DNA of 18,149 nucleotides from Candidatus Uhrbacteria bacterium (GTDB taxonomy: Bacteria; Patescibacteriota; Patescibacteriia; UBA9934). Positions 6,918 through 11,683 of this stretch are shown here, piece after piece. Under the pieces are notes generated by a model. It saw only the letters and a program-made list of their open reading frames with translations. It was not told the DNA's origin and did no database searches. A program made the position numbers and the translations under genes. Every line of letters begins with the position of its first letter. Position 1 is the first letter of the stretch. The stretch is taken from NCBI GenBank assembly GCA_030688135.1, contig JAUYIW010000069.1, forward strand, positions 1 to 18,149, read 5' to 3'.

Positions 6918-7967
6918 CTATTGGGACATCGGTAGGTCTCCGGTTTGTCGATTGAGTCCAAGATGTTCACGAGCTCGCTTGGTGGCCATTCTACCGCGAG
7001 GTGTTCGTTCAATAAAACCAAGTTGCAAAAGAAACGGTTCGTAAATTTCCTCTATCGTAGAGGCTTCTTGCTGTGTTGCTGCTGCAAGTGTTGTGAGCCC
7101 TACAGGACCGCCGTTAAATAAGTCTACGATTGCTGTTAATACTAGCCTGTCGGTAGCGTCGAGCCCCAGGGGATCGATTGCCAGCATATCAAGCGCAGCA
7201 TTTGCAATGTCTGAATCAAGTGTTCCGTCATGCCTAACTTGCGCATAGTCGCGAACACGTTTCAGAAGTCGATTTGCGATTCGTGGAGTTCTGCGGGATC
7301 GTGTTGCAATGGTGGAGCTAGTGTTATCGTCAATTGGGATGTTTAGAATTTGAGCACTTCGTTTGATGATTTGTCCGATTTCATCTTCGTTGTAAAAGTT
7401 TAAGTGGTATGTTACTCCAAAGCGATCACGAAGAGGGGACGACAATAGCGAGAGTCTTGTTGTAGCTCCAATTATTGTGAATGGTTCAAGCCCAAGTCGT
7501 AGAGTCCTAGCAGATGGTCCTTTTCCAACTACCAGGTCGAGAGCGAAATCTTCCATGGCTGGGTATAGCACTTCTTCGATTGTTCGATTCATTCTGTGTA
7601 TTTCATCGATGAAAAGAACGTCACCACGTTGAAGGTTTGAAAGGATTGCGGCAAGGTCGCCAACGTGCTCAAGCGCTGGTCCGCTTGTAATTCGGACTTG
7701 AGCGTTCATTTCGTTTGCTATTATATGTGACAGAGTGGTTTTACCAAGGCCGGGGTTACCGTAAAGCAACACGTGGTCGAGCGGTTCTTCTCGTCCTTTA
7801 GCGGCATCAATCAAAATTTGAAGGTTCGCTTTTAAATCTGCCTGACCAATAAACTCATCGAGTCCCCGTGGTCGCAGAGTTACTTCGAGCCCCTTGTCTT
7901 CCTCCCTTTCTGTTTTTTTAACCACCCGTTCTACGGGTTTTTCCTCCATTTCATTCGATTCAATCAT
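6918..7967 (-). CDS. ruvB: Holliday junction branch migration ATPase RuvB
   Basis: RuvB is the AAA+ motor that, with RuvA, drives branch migration of Holliday junctions in the cytoplasm. With the ATG at 7967 the product has 349 residues, normal for the family. Walker A is GNPGLGKTT (70-78), Walker B DEIH (121-124), sensor 1 GATTR (167-171), and the arginine-finger region LRDRFG (179-184). The C-terminal winged helix includes GPVGL and the family-typical FIERTPRGR near the end. An in-frame ATG at 8006 exists, but TATAAT (7982-7977) lies inside that extension and only 9 nt before the ATG at 7967, so the shorter start fits. ruvA and ruvC are not in the window. Its promoter is back to back with that of tRNA-Leu. 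Confidence 0.96.
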   Translation of the reverse strand: MIESNEMEEKPVERVVKKTEREEDKGLEVTLRPRGLDEFIGQADLKANLQILIDAAKGREEPLDHVLLYGNPGLGKTTLSHIIANEMNAQVRITSGPALEHVGDLAAILSNLQRGDVLFIDEIHRMNRTIEEVLYPAMEDFALDLVVGKGPSARTLRLGLEPFTIIGATTRLSLLSSPLRDRFGVTYHLNFYNEDEIGQIIKRSAQILNIPIDDNTSSTIATRSRRTPRIANRLLKRVRDYAQVRHDGTLDSDIANAALDMLAIDPLGLDATDRLVLTAIVDLFNGGPVGLTTLAAATQQEASTIEEIYEPFLLQLGFIERTPRGRMATKRAREHLGLNRQTGDLPMSQ

Positions 7968-7976
7968 ACTATGCTC

Positions 7977-7982
7977 ATTATA
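7977..7982 (-). promoter_or_regulatory. -10 box of ruvB (near-leaderless)
   Basis: Consensus TATAAT on the minus strand ends 9 nt before the ruvB ATG at 7967. No matching -35 is visible at 16-18 nt. Confidence 0.5.
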
Positions 7983-7991
7983 CACTGCTAG

Positions 7992-8020
7992 TTGACAAAT
8001 GCCCATATTTTAGGTATATT
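7992..8020 (+). promoter_or_regulatory. Promoter of the tRNA-Leu(UAA) locus
   Basis: TTGACA (7992-7997), exactly 17 nt, then TATATT (8015-8020). Transcription should start near 8027. It now drives the tRNA 5'-half copy, the GIY-YIG gene and, by readthrough, the intact tRNA at 8418; no comparable promoter stands directly before the intact copy. Confidence 0.8.
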
Positions 8021-8034
8021 CACGCTGGACATTA

Positions 8035-8090
8035 TCTATTGATTCATAAATTATGCCGCGGTGGTGGAATTGGCAGACACGAGGGACTTA
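8035..8090 (+). repeat. 56-bp direct repeat, left copy (tRNA leader plus tRNA 5' half)
   Basis: This copy matches 8398-8453 at 55 of 56 positions (A versus G at one site), 363 bp apart. It comprises 20 nt of leader and the first 36 nt of tRNA-Leu(UAA), ending inside the anticodon. Confidence 0.92.
8055..8090 (+). pseudogene. 5' half of tRNA-Leu(UAA), truncated inside the anticodon
   Basis: The 36 nt are identical to bases 1-36 of the intact tRNA-Leu(UAA) at 8418-8504: acceptor 5' strand GCCGCGG, D arm, 5' anticodon stem AGGGA and loop CTTA. The variable arm, T arm and acceptor 3' strand do not follow, so it cannot make a tRNA by itself. It sits behind the best promoter of the locus. Two perfect hairpins follow directly. 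Confidence 0.88.
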
Positions 8091-8142
8091 CTCGGCACCA
8101 CATTGGGTGCCGAGTACCCAGAACCCTACGTGGTTCTGGGTA
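8091..8142. repeat. Two adjacent perfect hairpins at the tRNA break point
   Basis: Hairpin 1 has a 9-bp stem CTCGGCACC/GGTGCCGAG with a 6-nt loop (8091-8114). Hairpin 2 has an 11-bp stem TACCCAGAACC/GGTTCTGGGTA with a 6-nt loop (8115-8142). They abut with no spacer. The next bases (AGATC, 8143-8147) are those that follow CTTA in the intact tRNA, as if the pair of hairpins had been placed inside the anticodon loop. Confidence 0.8.
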
Positions 8143-8157
8143 AGATCACTATTCAAT

Positions 8158-8412
8158 ATGTTCTATGTATATGTATTAGATAGCAATAAAGATGGTAAGC
8201 TATATATCGGTCGGACAGACGATTTACGCAGAAGGCTAAATGAGCATAACTTAGGAAAAGTGGCATCAACTAGACATAGGCGACCATTTAAGTTATGTTT
8301 TTATGAATCCTTTATAGATAAGCGTGATTCAATTAGGCGTGAGAGATACTTTAAAACTAGTAAAGGAAGGTCTAGTTTAGGGCAGATCATACGATATTCT
8401 ATTGATTCGTAA
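8158..8412 (+). CDS. Stand-alone GIY-YIG nuclease domain protein (YhbQ/UPF0213-like)
   Basis: The 84-residue protein MFYVYVLDS is a single minimal GIY-YIG domain: YVYVL (3-7) for the GIY strand, YIG at 16-18, Arg in DDLRRRLNEH (21-30), and Glu62 in RRERYFK as the probable metal-binding Glu. GIY-YIG enzymes cut DNA using one divalent metal ion; this short class has no DNA-targeting domain and its in vivo role is poorly known. An in-frame ATG at 8053 exists, but the added residues (RWWNWQTRGT) are only the tRNA half and hairpins read as protein, so the start at 8158 is preferred. No Shine-Dalgarno is seen. The last codons (SIDS and stop) come from the duplicated tRNA leader. The gene lies between two copies of tRNA-Leu sequence, which suggests a homing-like history (inference). 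Confidence 0.88.
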   Translation: MFYVYVLDSNKDGKLYIGRTDDLRRRLNEHNLGKVASTRHRRPFKLCFYESFIDKRDSIRRERYFKTSKGRSSLGQIIRYSIDS

Positions 8413-8453
8413 ATTATGCCGCGGTGGTGGAATTGGCAGACACGAGGGACTTA
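8398..8453 (+). repeat. 56-bp direct repeat, right copy
   Basis: The right partner of 8035-8090. It covers the last four codons and stop of the GIY-YIG gene, the tRNA leader, and the first 36 nt of the intact tRNA-Leu(UAA). Confidence 0.92.
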
Positions 8454-8504
8454 AGATCCCTTTCCCGAAAGGGAGTGCGGGTTCGACCCCCGCCCGCGGT
8501 ACCA
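8418..8504 (+). tRNA. tRNA-Leu (anticodon UAA)
   Basis: An 87-nt tRNA with encoded CCA. Acceptor GCCGCGG pairs with CCGCGGT (G1-U72), discriminator A. The anticodon arm is AGGGA-CTTAAGA-TCCCT, giving anticodon TAA. A long class II variable arm (TTCCCGAAAGGGAG) and T arm GCGGG-TTCGACC-CCCGC follow. All stems form. Its 5' 36 nt are duplicated upstream, and its 3' 25 nt recur in the chimeric tRNA at 9955-10029. Confidence 0.96.
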
Positions 8505-8623
8505 CCAAGCTAAGCTCGGTTGGTCTATGGTGACGCCAAAGCTAAGCTTTGGCTATTAACCAAGCAAAGTCGCTTAGTGGGGTGAAAATCCAGCTGAGCT
8601 GGGCCAAATAAGTTTAGTTAGAT
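8505..8623 (+). other. Palindrome-rich tRNA trailer, no gene
   Basis: About 120 nt after tRNA-Leu contain GCCAAAGC-TAA-GCTTTGGC (8535-8553), CCAGC-TGA-GCTGG (8590-8602) and an imperfect CCAAGC hairpin at 8505-8523. The words AAGCTAAGC and CGCTTAG recur. No reading frame or known RNA family is recognised. It may be the processed trailer or a small structured RNA. Confidence 0.45.
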
Positions 8624-8653
8624 AAAAAGACCCTGATAATTCAGGATCTTTTT
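8624..8653. terminator. Bidirectional terminator between tRNA-Leu and the 374-aa gene
   Basis: A 13-bp stem with one mismatch: AAAAAGACCCTGA, loop TAAT, TCAGGATCTTTTT. It serves the plus-strand tRNA transcript and the minus-strand gene ending at 8660. Confidence 0.82.
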
Positions 8654-8659
8654 GTTTAT

Positions 8660-9784
8660 TTATTTTTCTAGTTCTTTGTTTAATTCAGTAAGTTGTTTTA
8701 CGATCTCCTTTTGCCCGGCCTCATCTTGCATTAGTTTAGCATATAGTTCAATCGATCCTCGCTGGTTTTCGGGGAGTTTGTTTATAAAGTCTGGATTATC
8801 GAGAACTTTACCAATTTCACCTACAACCTTTTCTGGTGAGCTACCAGTTGCTTTAATGGAGGCATCGAACATTTCTTTAGATAGATCCCAGATCGTAACA
8901 TCTTCACCAACTTCAAGTTTCTTCTGGATTACATCGAGTCGTTTGGTAAATACTTCAGCGGTTTTTTTTGAATCTTTATAGACTTTCCAGGTTTCAAGAG
9001 AAACGCCCTCCATGGCACCTTTTCCAAGGGTGTACATATCGGTCATCATTAGTGCCTGAGCCTTTTTTTGTTCTATCCAGTCTATTCTTTCCTCCTTTGT
9101 GCCAGTAACATATCGGTAAGCTTCATTGGCATTTTTGAAAGATTCATGCATTTCTTGTTTCTGAAAATCCCTACCTTCTTTATCGCTGAAAACAAATTTT
9201 GTGCCTCTGTATACAATTTCTGGTATTAGCAAGAATGGGTTTGCATTTGTACCTTTACGCCACGATTGCTTCCAATATGCTGCTTTCTCTTCTGGGGATT
9301 CGGCGGTTACGGCTTTATAGGCGTTATGATACGCTTCAGCGACGTTTGCAAACATACCTTGGCCACCCATATTTTTAAAACCTTCCCAAGCATTTTCTTT
9401 CTTCACTCCATAGTGTGCTTCAACGATTTTCCCAGCTTTATCTGCATATGTATCGCCATCCTCAATACTGGCATCATTCATTAACTCTTCAAATGCTCCC
9501 CTTATTTCATTTATTTGTTCGATAGAGAGTTTGGCTCCTTCGAATTTTTTAGACATTTCAAGTTTTGCACCCTTCATCATTTCTTGGTATGAAACTATTA
9601 TTTTTGCTTCTTGTTCTGGAGATAGTTCATTCTCTACTTCAACTTCTTCGGAAGTTTCTGCTTCTTGTGCTGGAGCTGCTTCTTGTTCTTCTTGAATTTC
9701 TTTTGCGGCTTCAACGACCTCTCTACCAGAAAATGTATGCATTTCTGGCAAATCTCCTAGCATGCCATGTTCTTCTTCGATCAT
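8660..9784 (-). CDS. Uncharacterised helical cytoplasmic protein, paralogue A (374 aa)
   Basis: I do not recognise a named family. The product has no signal peptide or membrane segment. Residues 20-60 are acidic and low in complexity (Glu/Ala-rich, probably disordered), and the rest is charged and helical. It is a diverged paralogue of the protein at 11684-12811. LSIEQINEIRGAFEELM (86-102) matches LSLESIQEIRSGINELL there. A C-terminal block of about 85 residues (275-360) follows the same pattern: VGEDVTIWDL, then an A-T-G turn, then LPENQRGSIELYAKLM, against AGEKVNVIDL and IPEDQRATVEALAVVL. The gene lies between intact tRNA-Leu and the chimeric tRNA, transcribed away from the latter. The start at 9784 has AT-rich DNA and no clear Shine-Dalgarno; Met8 is an alternative. 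Function unknown. Confidence 0.75.
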   Translation of the reverse strand: MIEEEHGMLGDLPEMHTFSGREVVEAAKEIQEEQEAAPAQEAETSEEVEVENELSPEQEAKIIVSYQEMMKGAKLEMSKKFEGAKLSIEQINEIRGAFEELMNDASIEDGDTYADKAGKIVEAHYGVKKENAWEGFKNMGGQGMFANVAEAYHNAYKAVTAESPEEKAAYWKQSWRKGTNANPFLLIPEIVYRGTKFVFSDKEGRDFQKQEMHESFKNANEAYRYVTGTKEERIDWIEQKKAQALMMTDMYTLGKGAMEGVSLETWKVYKDSKKTAEVFTKRLDVIQKKLEVGEDVTIWDLSKEMFDASIKATGSSPEKVVGEIGKVLDNPDFINKLPENQRGSIELYAKLMQDEAGQKEIVKQLTELNKELEK

Positions 9785-9885
9785 ATAGTATTTGATTAAT
9801 ATATTAGTATATATAGACGTATTTTAAGCGATTATTTAAGTTTGTGCAAATAAATTTAATTAGTCATATTTTTATATTAACTTCT

Positions 9886-9909
9886 ATATCATTAAGCATA
9901 TCATTAAGC
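9886..9909. repeat. Perfect 12-bp tandem duplication before the chimeric tRNA promoter
   Basis: ATATCATTAAGC occurs twice head to tail, ending 2 nt before the -35 box TTGACT at 9912. It could be an upstream activating sequence or an operator, or mere slippage in AT-rich DNA. The rest of 9785-9885 is AT-rich with no other feature seen. Confidence 0.6.
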
Positions 9910-9911
9910 TA

Positions 9912-9940
9912 TTGACTCCAGAAAGGATATTTTGTACTAT
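9912..9940 (+). promoter_or_regulatory. Promoter of the chimeric tRNA
   Basis: TTGACT (9912-9917), 17 nt, TACTAT (9935-9940). The boxes, and the leader text TTCAC..AATTAG, resemble those before the intact tRNA-Gly at 11040, so promoter and gene were probably copied together. Confidence 0.68.
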
Positions 9941-9954
9941 TGCTTCACCAATTA

Positions 9955-10029
9955 GCGGTAGTAGTTCAGTGGTAGAACGCTTCCTTGCCAAGGAAGAGGT
10001 CGCCGGTTCGACCCCCGCCCGCGGTACCA
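9955..10029 (+). pseudogene. Chimeric tRNA: tRNA-Gly(GCC) 5' part joined to tRNA-Leu(UAA) 3' end
   Basis: The first 61 nt match tRNA-Gly(GCC) at 11040 except for C5 to T, including the intact anticodon arm TTCCT-TGCCAAG-GAA. The last 14 nt (CGCCCGCGGTACCA) replace the Gly end (GGTCTGCCGCTCCA) and are exactly the end of tRNA-Leu(UAA) at 8418-8504. The switch lies within GGTTCGACCCC, an 11-nt word shared by both tRNAs, so 25 nt match Leu in all. Acceptor GCGGTAG no longer pairs with CCGCGGT, and the T stem GCCGG/CCCGC has a C-C mismatch. It should not form a normal tRNA, yet keeps a good promoter, CCA and a terminator. Automatic annotation may call it tRNA-Gly. Confidence 0.88.
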
Positions 10030-10058
10030 AAAACACGCAACTTTCGTTGCGCGTTTTT
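10029..10058. terminator. Bidirectional terminator after the chimeric tRNA
   Basis: AAAAACACGCAAC, loop TTTC, GTTGCGCGTTTTT: a 13-bp stem with one mismatch. It also ends the minus-strand gene whose stop is at 10060. Confidence 0.85.
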
Positions 10059-10059
10059 A

Positions 10060-10902
10060 TTACCACAGATCTTCTCCGGGTCCTCTGAAATCTTCTTCTG
10101 GACTAAAACTTGGTTTTATAGATTTAACAAATGTTACTTCTCGCTGGCCTACTGGTATGTCTGCAAGCTCTGTCGTGCGTTTTTGCAATAATTGTAAAGC
10201 TGCTGCTTTATCTACTGGGTGAGCGATGTAGCCAAGGTTTCTATCTTTGCGTTCGGCACGATCAATTAATCTTTCTTCGTTCGGACCTGGAATCGGTTCC
10301 TTATTTAATGTATCTTCCAGCCAGTCAGGATCAACAATTAAGTTGCTTAAAGACCCTAGACCGGTGATAATTTCTATCCAATCGGCATTCAGTTCATCGT
10401 TTTCTGTCACAACTCGGCGCATCGCTTCTTCTATGACTTTTAGATTCCATTCACCGAAATTTTTGCCTCGCATTGGCTTTTCAACTCTTCGGGTATGTAT
10501 GCGCCAAAATTTATGAGGCTGCCTGTCCTTTGTTTTGAATTCGTTCCGAGTGTAGTCCTGCTTATTAAGTAGAATTGATTTAAATATACTGAGCCTTTTT
10601 GGGTATTTGTCGTCAGATTTTTCAAAAGTTTCTAAATCTAATCGTGCGATTCCTTTGGCAGTGTCGCTTTGATCTTCATCTTCCACTCGTTCAAAAGTAA
10701 TTTTACCGACTAGCGGCTCACCATCGAAGGTAAAATCAAAAAAAACTTCATGCGTCCTTCGGAATCCGTCTTTTTCAAGATCAATTGGTGACATGTCAGG
10801 GATTGCAAAGTCCTCAGGTAAGATATGTGGAATTTCTTGCACCTCGTAACGTATTGTTTTTATTTCTCCTGTCTCTTGTCTGTATAAGGATTCGTTTACC
10901 AT
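10060..10902 (-). CDS. Uncharacterised protein, 280 aa, weak GNAT-like pattern
   Basis: No family is recognised with confidence. The protein is soluble, rich in Asp, Glu, Arg and Lys, without signal or membrane segment. A segment FWRIHTRRVEKPMRGKNFG (132-150), followed by a helix and the strand ADWIEIITG, resembles the acetyl-CoA-binding strand-RxxxxG-helix of GNAT acetyltransferases; this is a weak guess. The C-terminus (SFSPEEDFRGPGEDLW) looks disordered. An ATG at 10944 would give 294 residues, but TACAAT (10916-10911) lies within that extension and 8 nt before the ATG at 10902, so a leaderless 280-residue form fits better. The gene is enclosed by the chimeric and the intact tRNA-Gly and points away from the latter; it may be cargo brought in when the tRNA was duplicated (inference). 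Confidence 0.7.
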   Translation of the reverse strand: MVNESLYRQETGEIKTIRYEVQEIPHILPEDFAIPDMSPIDLEKDGFRRTHEVFFDFTFDGEPLVGKITFERVEDEDQSDTAKGIARLDLETFEKSDDKYPKRLSIFKSILLNKQDYTRNEFKTKDRQPHKFWRIHTRRVEKPMRGKNFGEWNLKVIEEAMRRVVTENDELNADWIEIITGLGSLSNLIVDPDWLEDTLNKEPIPGPNEERLIDRAERKDRNLGYIAHPVDKAAALQLLQKRTTELADIPVGQREVTFVKSIKPSFSPEEDFRGPGEDLW

Positions 10903-10910
10903 ATGTCTAG

Positions 10911-10916
10911 ATTGTA
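10911..10916 (-). promoter_or_regulatory. -10 box of the 280-aa gene
   Basis: TACAAT with an upstream TGA, 8 nt before the ATG at 10902, indicates a leaderless transcript and decides between the two possible starts. Confidence 0.5.
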
Positions 10917-10993
10917 TCAGAGCTTGTTGATCAAAACAAAACATACTGCATTTATTGCGCGTTTTTGTTTATAAACTAAACAAATAAAGGGTA

Positions 10994-11022
10994 TTGACTT
11001 GAGCAGCGTTTGAAGGTACAAT
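10994..11022 (+). promoter_or_regulatory. Promoter of tRNA-Gly(GCC)
   Basis: TTGACT (10994-10999), 17 nt, TACAAT (11017-11022); transcription should start near 11029. Confidence 0.75.
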
Positions 11023-11039
11023 TCCTTCACAATTAGAGC

Positions 11040-11114
11040 GCGGCAGTAGTTCAGTGGTAGAACGCTTCCTTGCCAAGGAAGAGGTCGCCGGTTCGACCCC
11101 GGTCTGCCGCTCCA
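11040..11114 (+). tRNA. tRNA-Gly (anticodon GCC)
   Basis: A 75-nt tRNA with encoded CCA. Acceptor GCGGCAG pairs fully with CTGCCGC. The anticodon loop carries GCC, and the T arm is GCCGG-TTCGACC-CCGGT. All stems form. Its last 14 nt start a 199-bp tandem repeat, and its first 61 nt recur with one change in the chimeric copy at 9955. Confidence 0.96.
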
Positions 11115-11554
11115 ACAAAAATCCTCCAGTTCGCTGGAGTATTTTTGTTAGCTTTGAGTCGGGGTCGAACCGGTTGTCGACTCCGGCCTGCCCCGTAGTG
11201 AGCTTTCACGATGACCTAAATTTAAGATAATTATAGCCGTAGGCGAATTCGGGCAAGGACAATGATCGAGGATCGTTTCCACATTGAGCTCTACTACGGG
11301 GTCTGCCGCTCCAACAAAAATCCTCCAGTTCGCTGGAGTATTTTTGTTAGCTTTGAGTCGGGGTCGAACCGGTTGCCGACTCCGGCCTGCCCCGTAGTGA
11401 GCTTTCACGATGACCTAAATTTAAGATAATTATAGCCGTAGGCGACTTCGGGCAAGGACAATGATCGAGGATCGTTTCCACATTGAGCTCTACTACGGGG
11501 TCTGCCGCTCCAACAAAAATCCTCCAGTTCGCTAGAGTATTTTTGTTAGCTTTG
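11101..11554 (+). repeat. 199-bp tandem repeat re-copying the tRNA-Gly 3' end and terminator
   Basis: GGTCTGCCGCTCCA recurs at 11101, 11300 and 11499, an exact 199-bp period. Each 56-nt copy of the tRNA tail plus terminator is followed by a 143-nt spacer (11157-11299 and 11356-11498) differing at about two positions. A third tail copy runs to 11554 and then diverges, though a related GAGT..GTCGAACCG word follows. Each spacer holds 9-bp inverted ends, CCCCGTAGT...ACTACGGGG (11191-11302 and 11390-11501), and an antisense copy of the tRNA T arm. The two similar minus-strand frames here (86 and 76 codons) arise from the repeat and look non-coding. Confidence 0.92.
11114..11149 (+). terminator. 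Terminator of tRNA-Gly, repeated at 11313-11348 and 11512-11547
   Basis: CTCCAG-TTCG-CTGGAG stem extended by AACAAAAAT/ATTTTTGTT, with a stable TTCG tetraloop. The third copy has CTAGAG, which weakens one pair. Confidence 0.85.
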
Positions 11555-11582
11555 TGAGTAGGAGTCGAACCGATCAACGGTT

Positions 11583-11611
11583 TTGTTTTTGGTAAGGTGA
11601 GCTAATACAAT
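11583..11611 (+). promoter_or_regulatory. Possible promoter of the 375-aa gene
   Basis: TTGTTT (11583-11588), 17 nt, TACAAT (11606-11611). It would give a leader of about 66 nt. AT-rich alternatives at 11641-11657 cannot be excluded. Confidence 0.42.
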
Positions 11612-11683
11612 GGTTGCTGTCCGTGCTGGCTATATTGTGATAATATTTTCATATTATGGAATTTTATTTATTAAGTAAATCAT

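Noticed and set aside
8053..8157. N-terminal extension of the GIY-YIG gene beginning MPRWWNWQTRGT
   Set aside because: It is the tRNA-Leu 5' half and the two hairpins read in frame; the domain begins at the ATG at 8158.
8035..8453. Group I intron in tRNA-Leu(UAA)
   Set aside because: The 3' exon does not follow the interruption; a complete tRNA does. No P/Q/R/S core elements were recognised and the hairpin insert is only 52 nt.
9884..10066. Minus-strand frame with RAGVEPATSSLARKRS
   Set aside because: This is the antisense of the chimeric tRNA, a familiar false ORF pattern.
11101..11554. CRISPR array
   Set aside because: Only two to three long units, whose spacers are nearly identical rather than unique, and no cas gene in the window.
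11148..11577. Two similar minus-strand frames of 86 and 76 codons
   Set aside because: They are the same frame in two copies of the 199-bp repeat, run through tRNA tail and terminators, and have no protein-like character.
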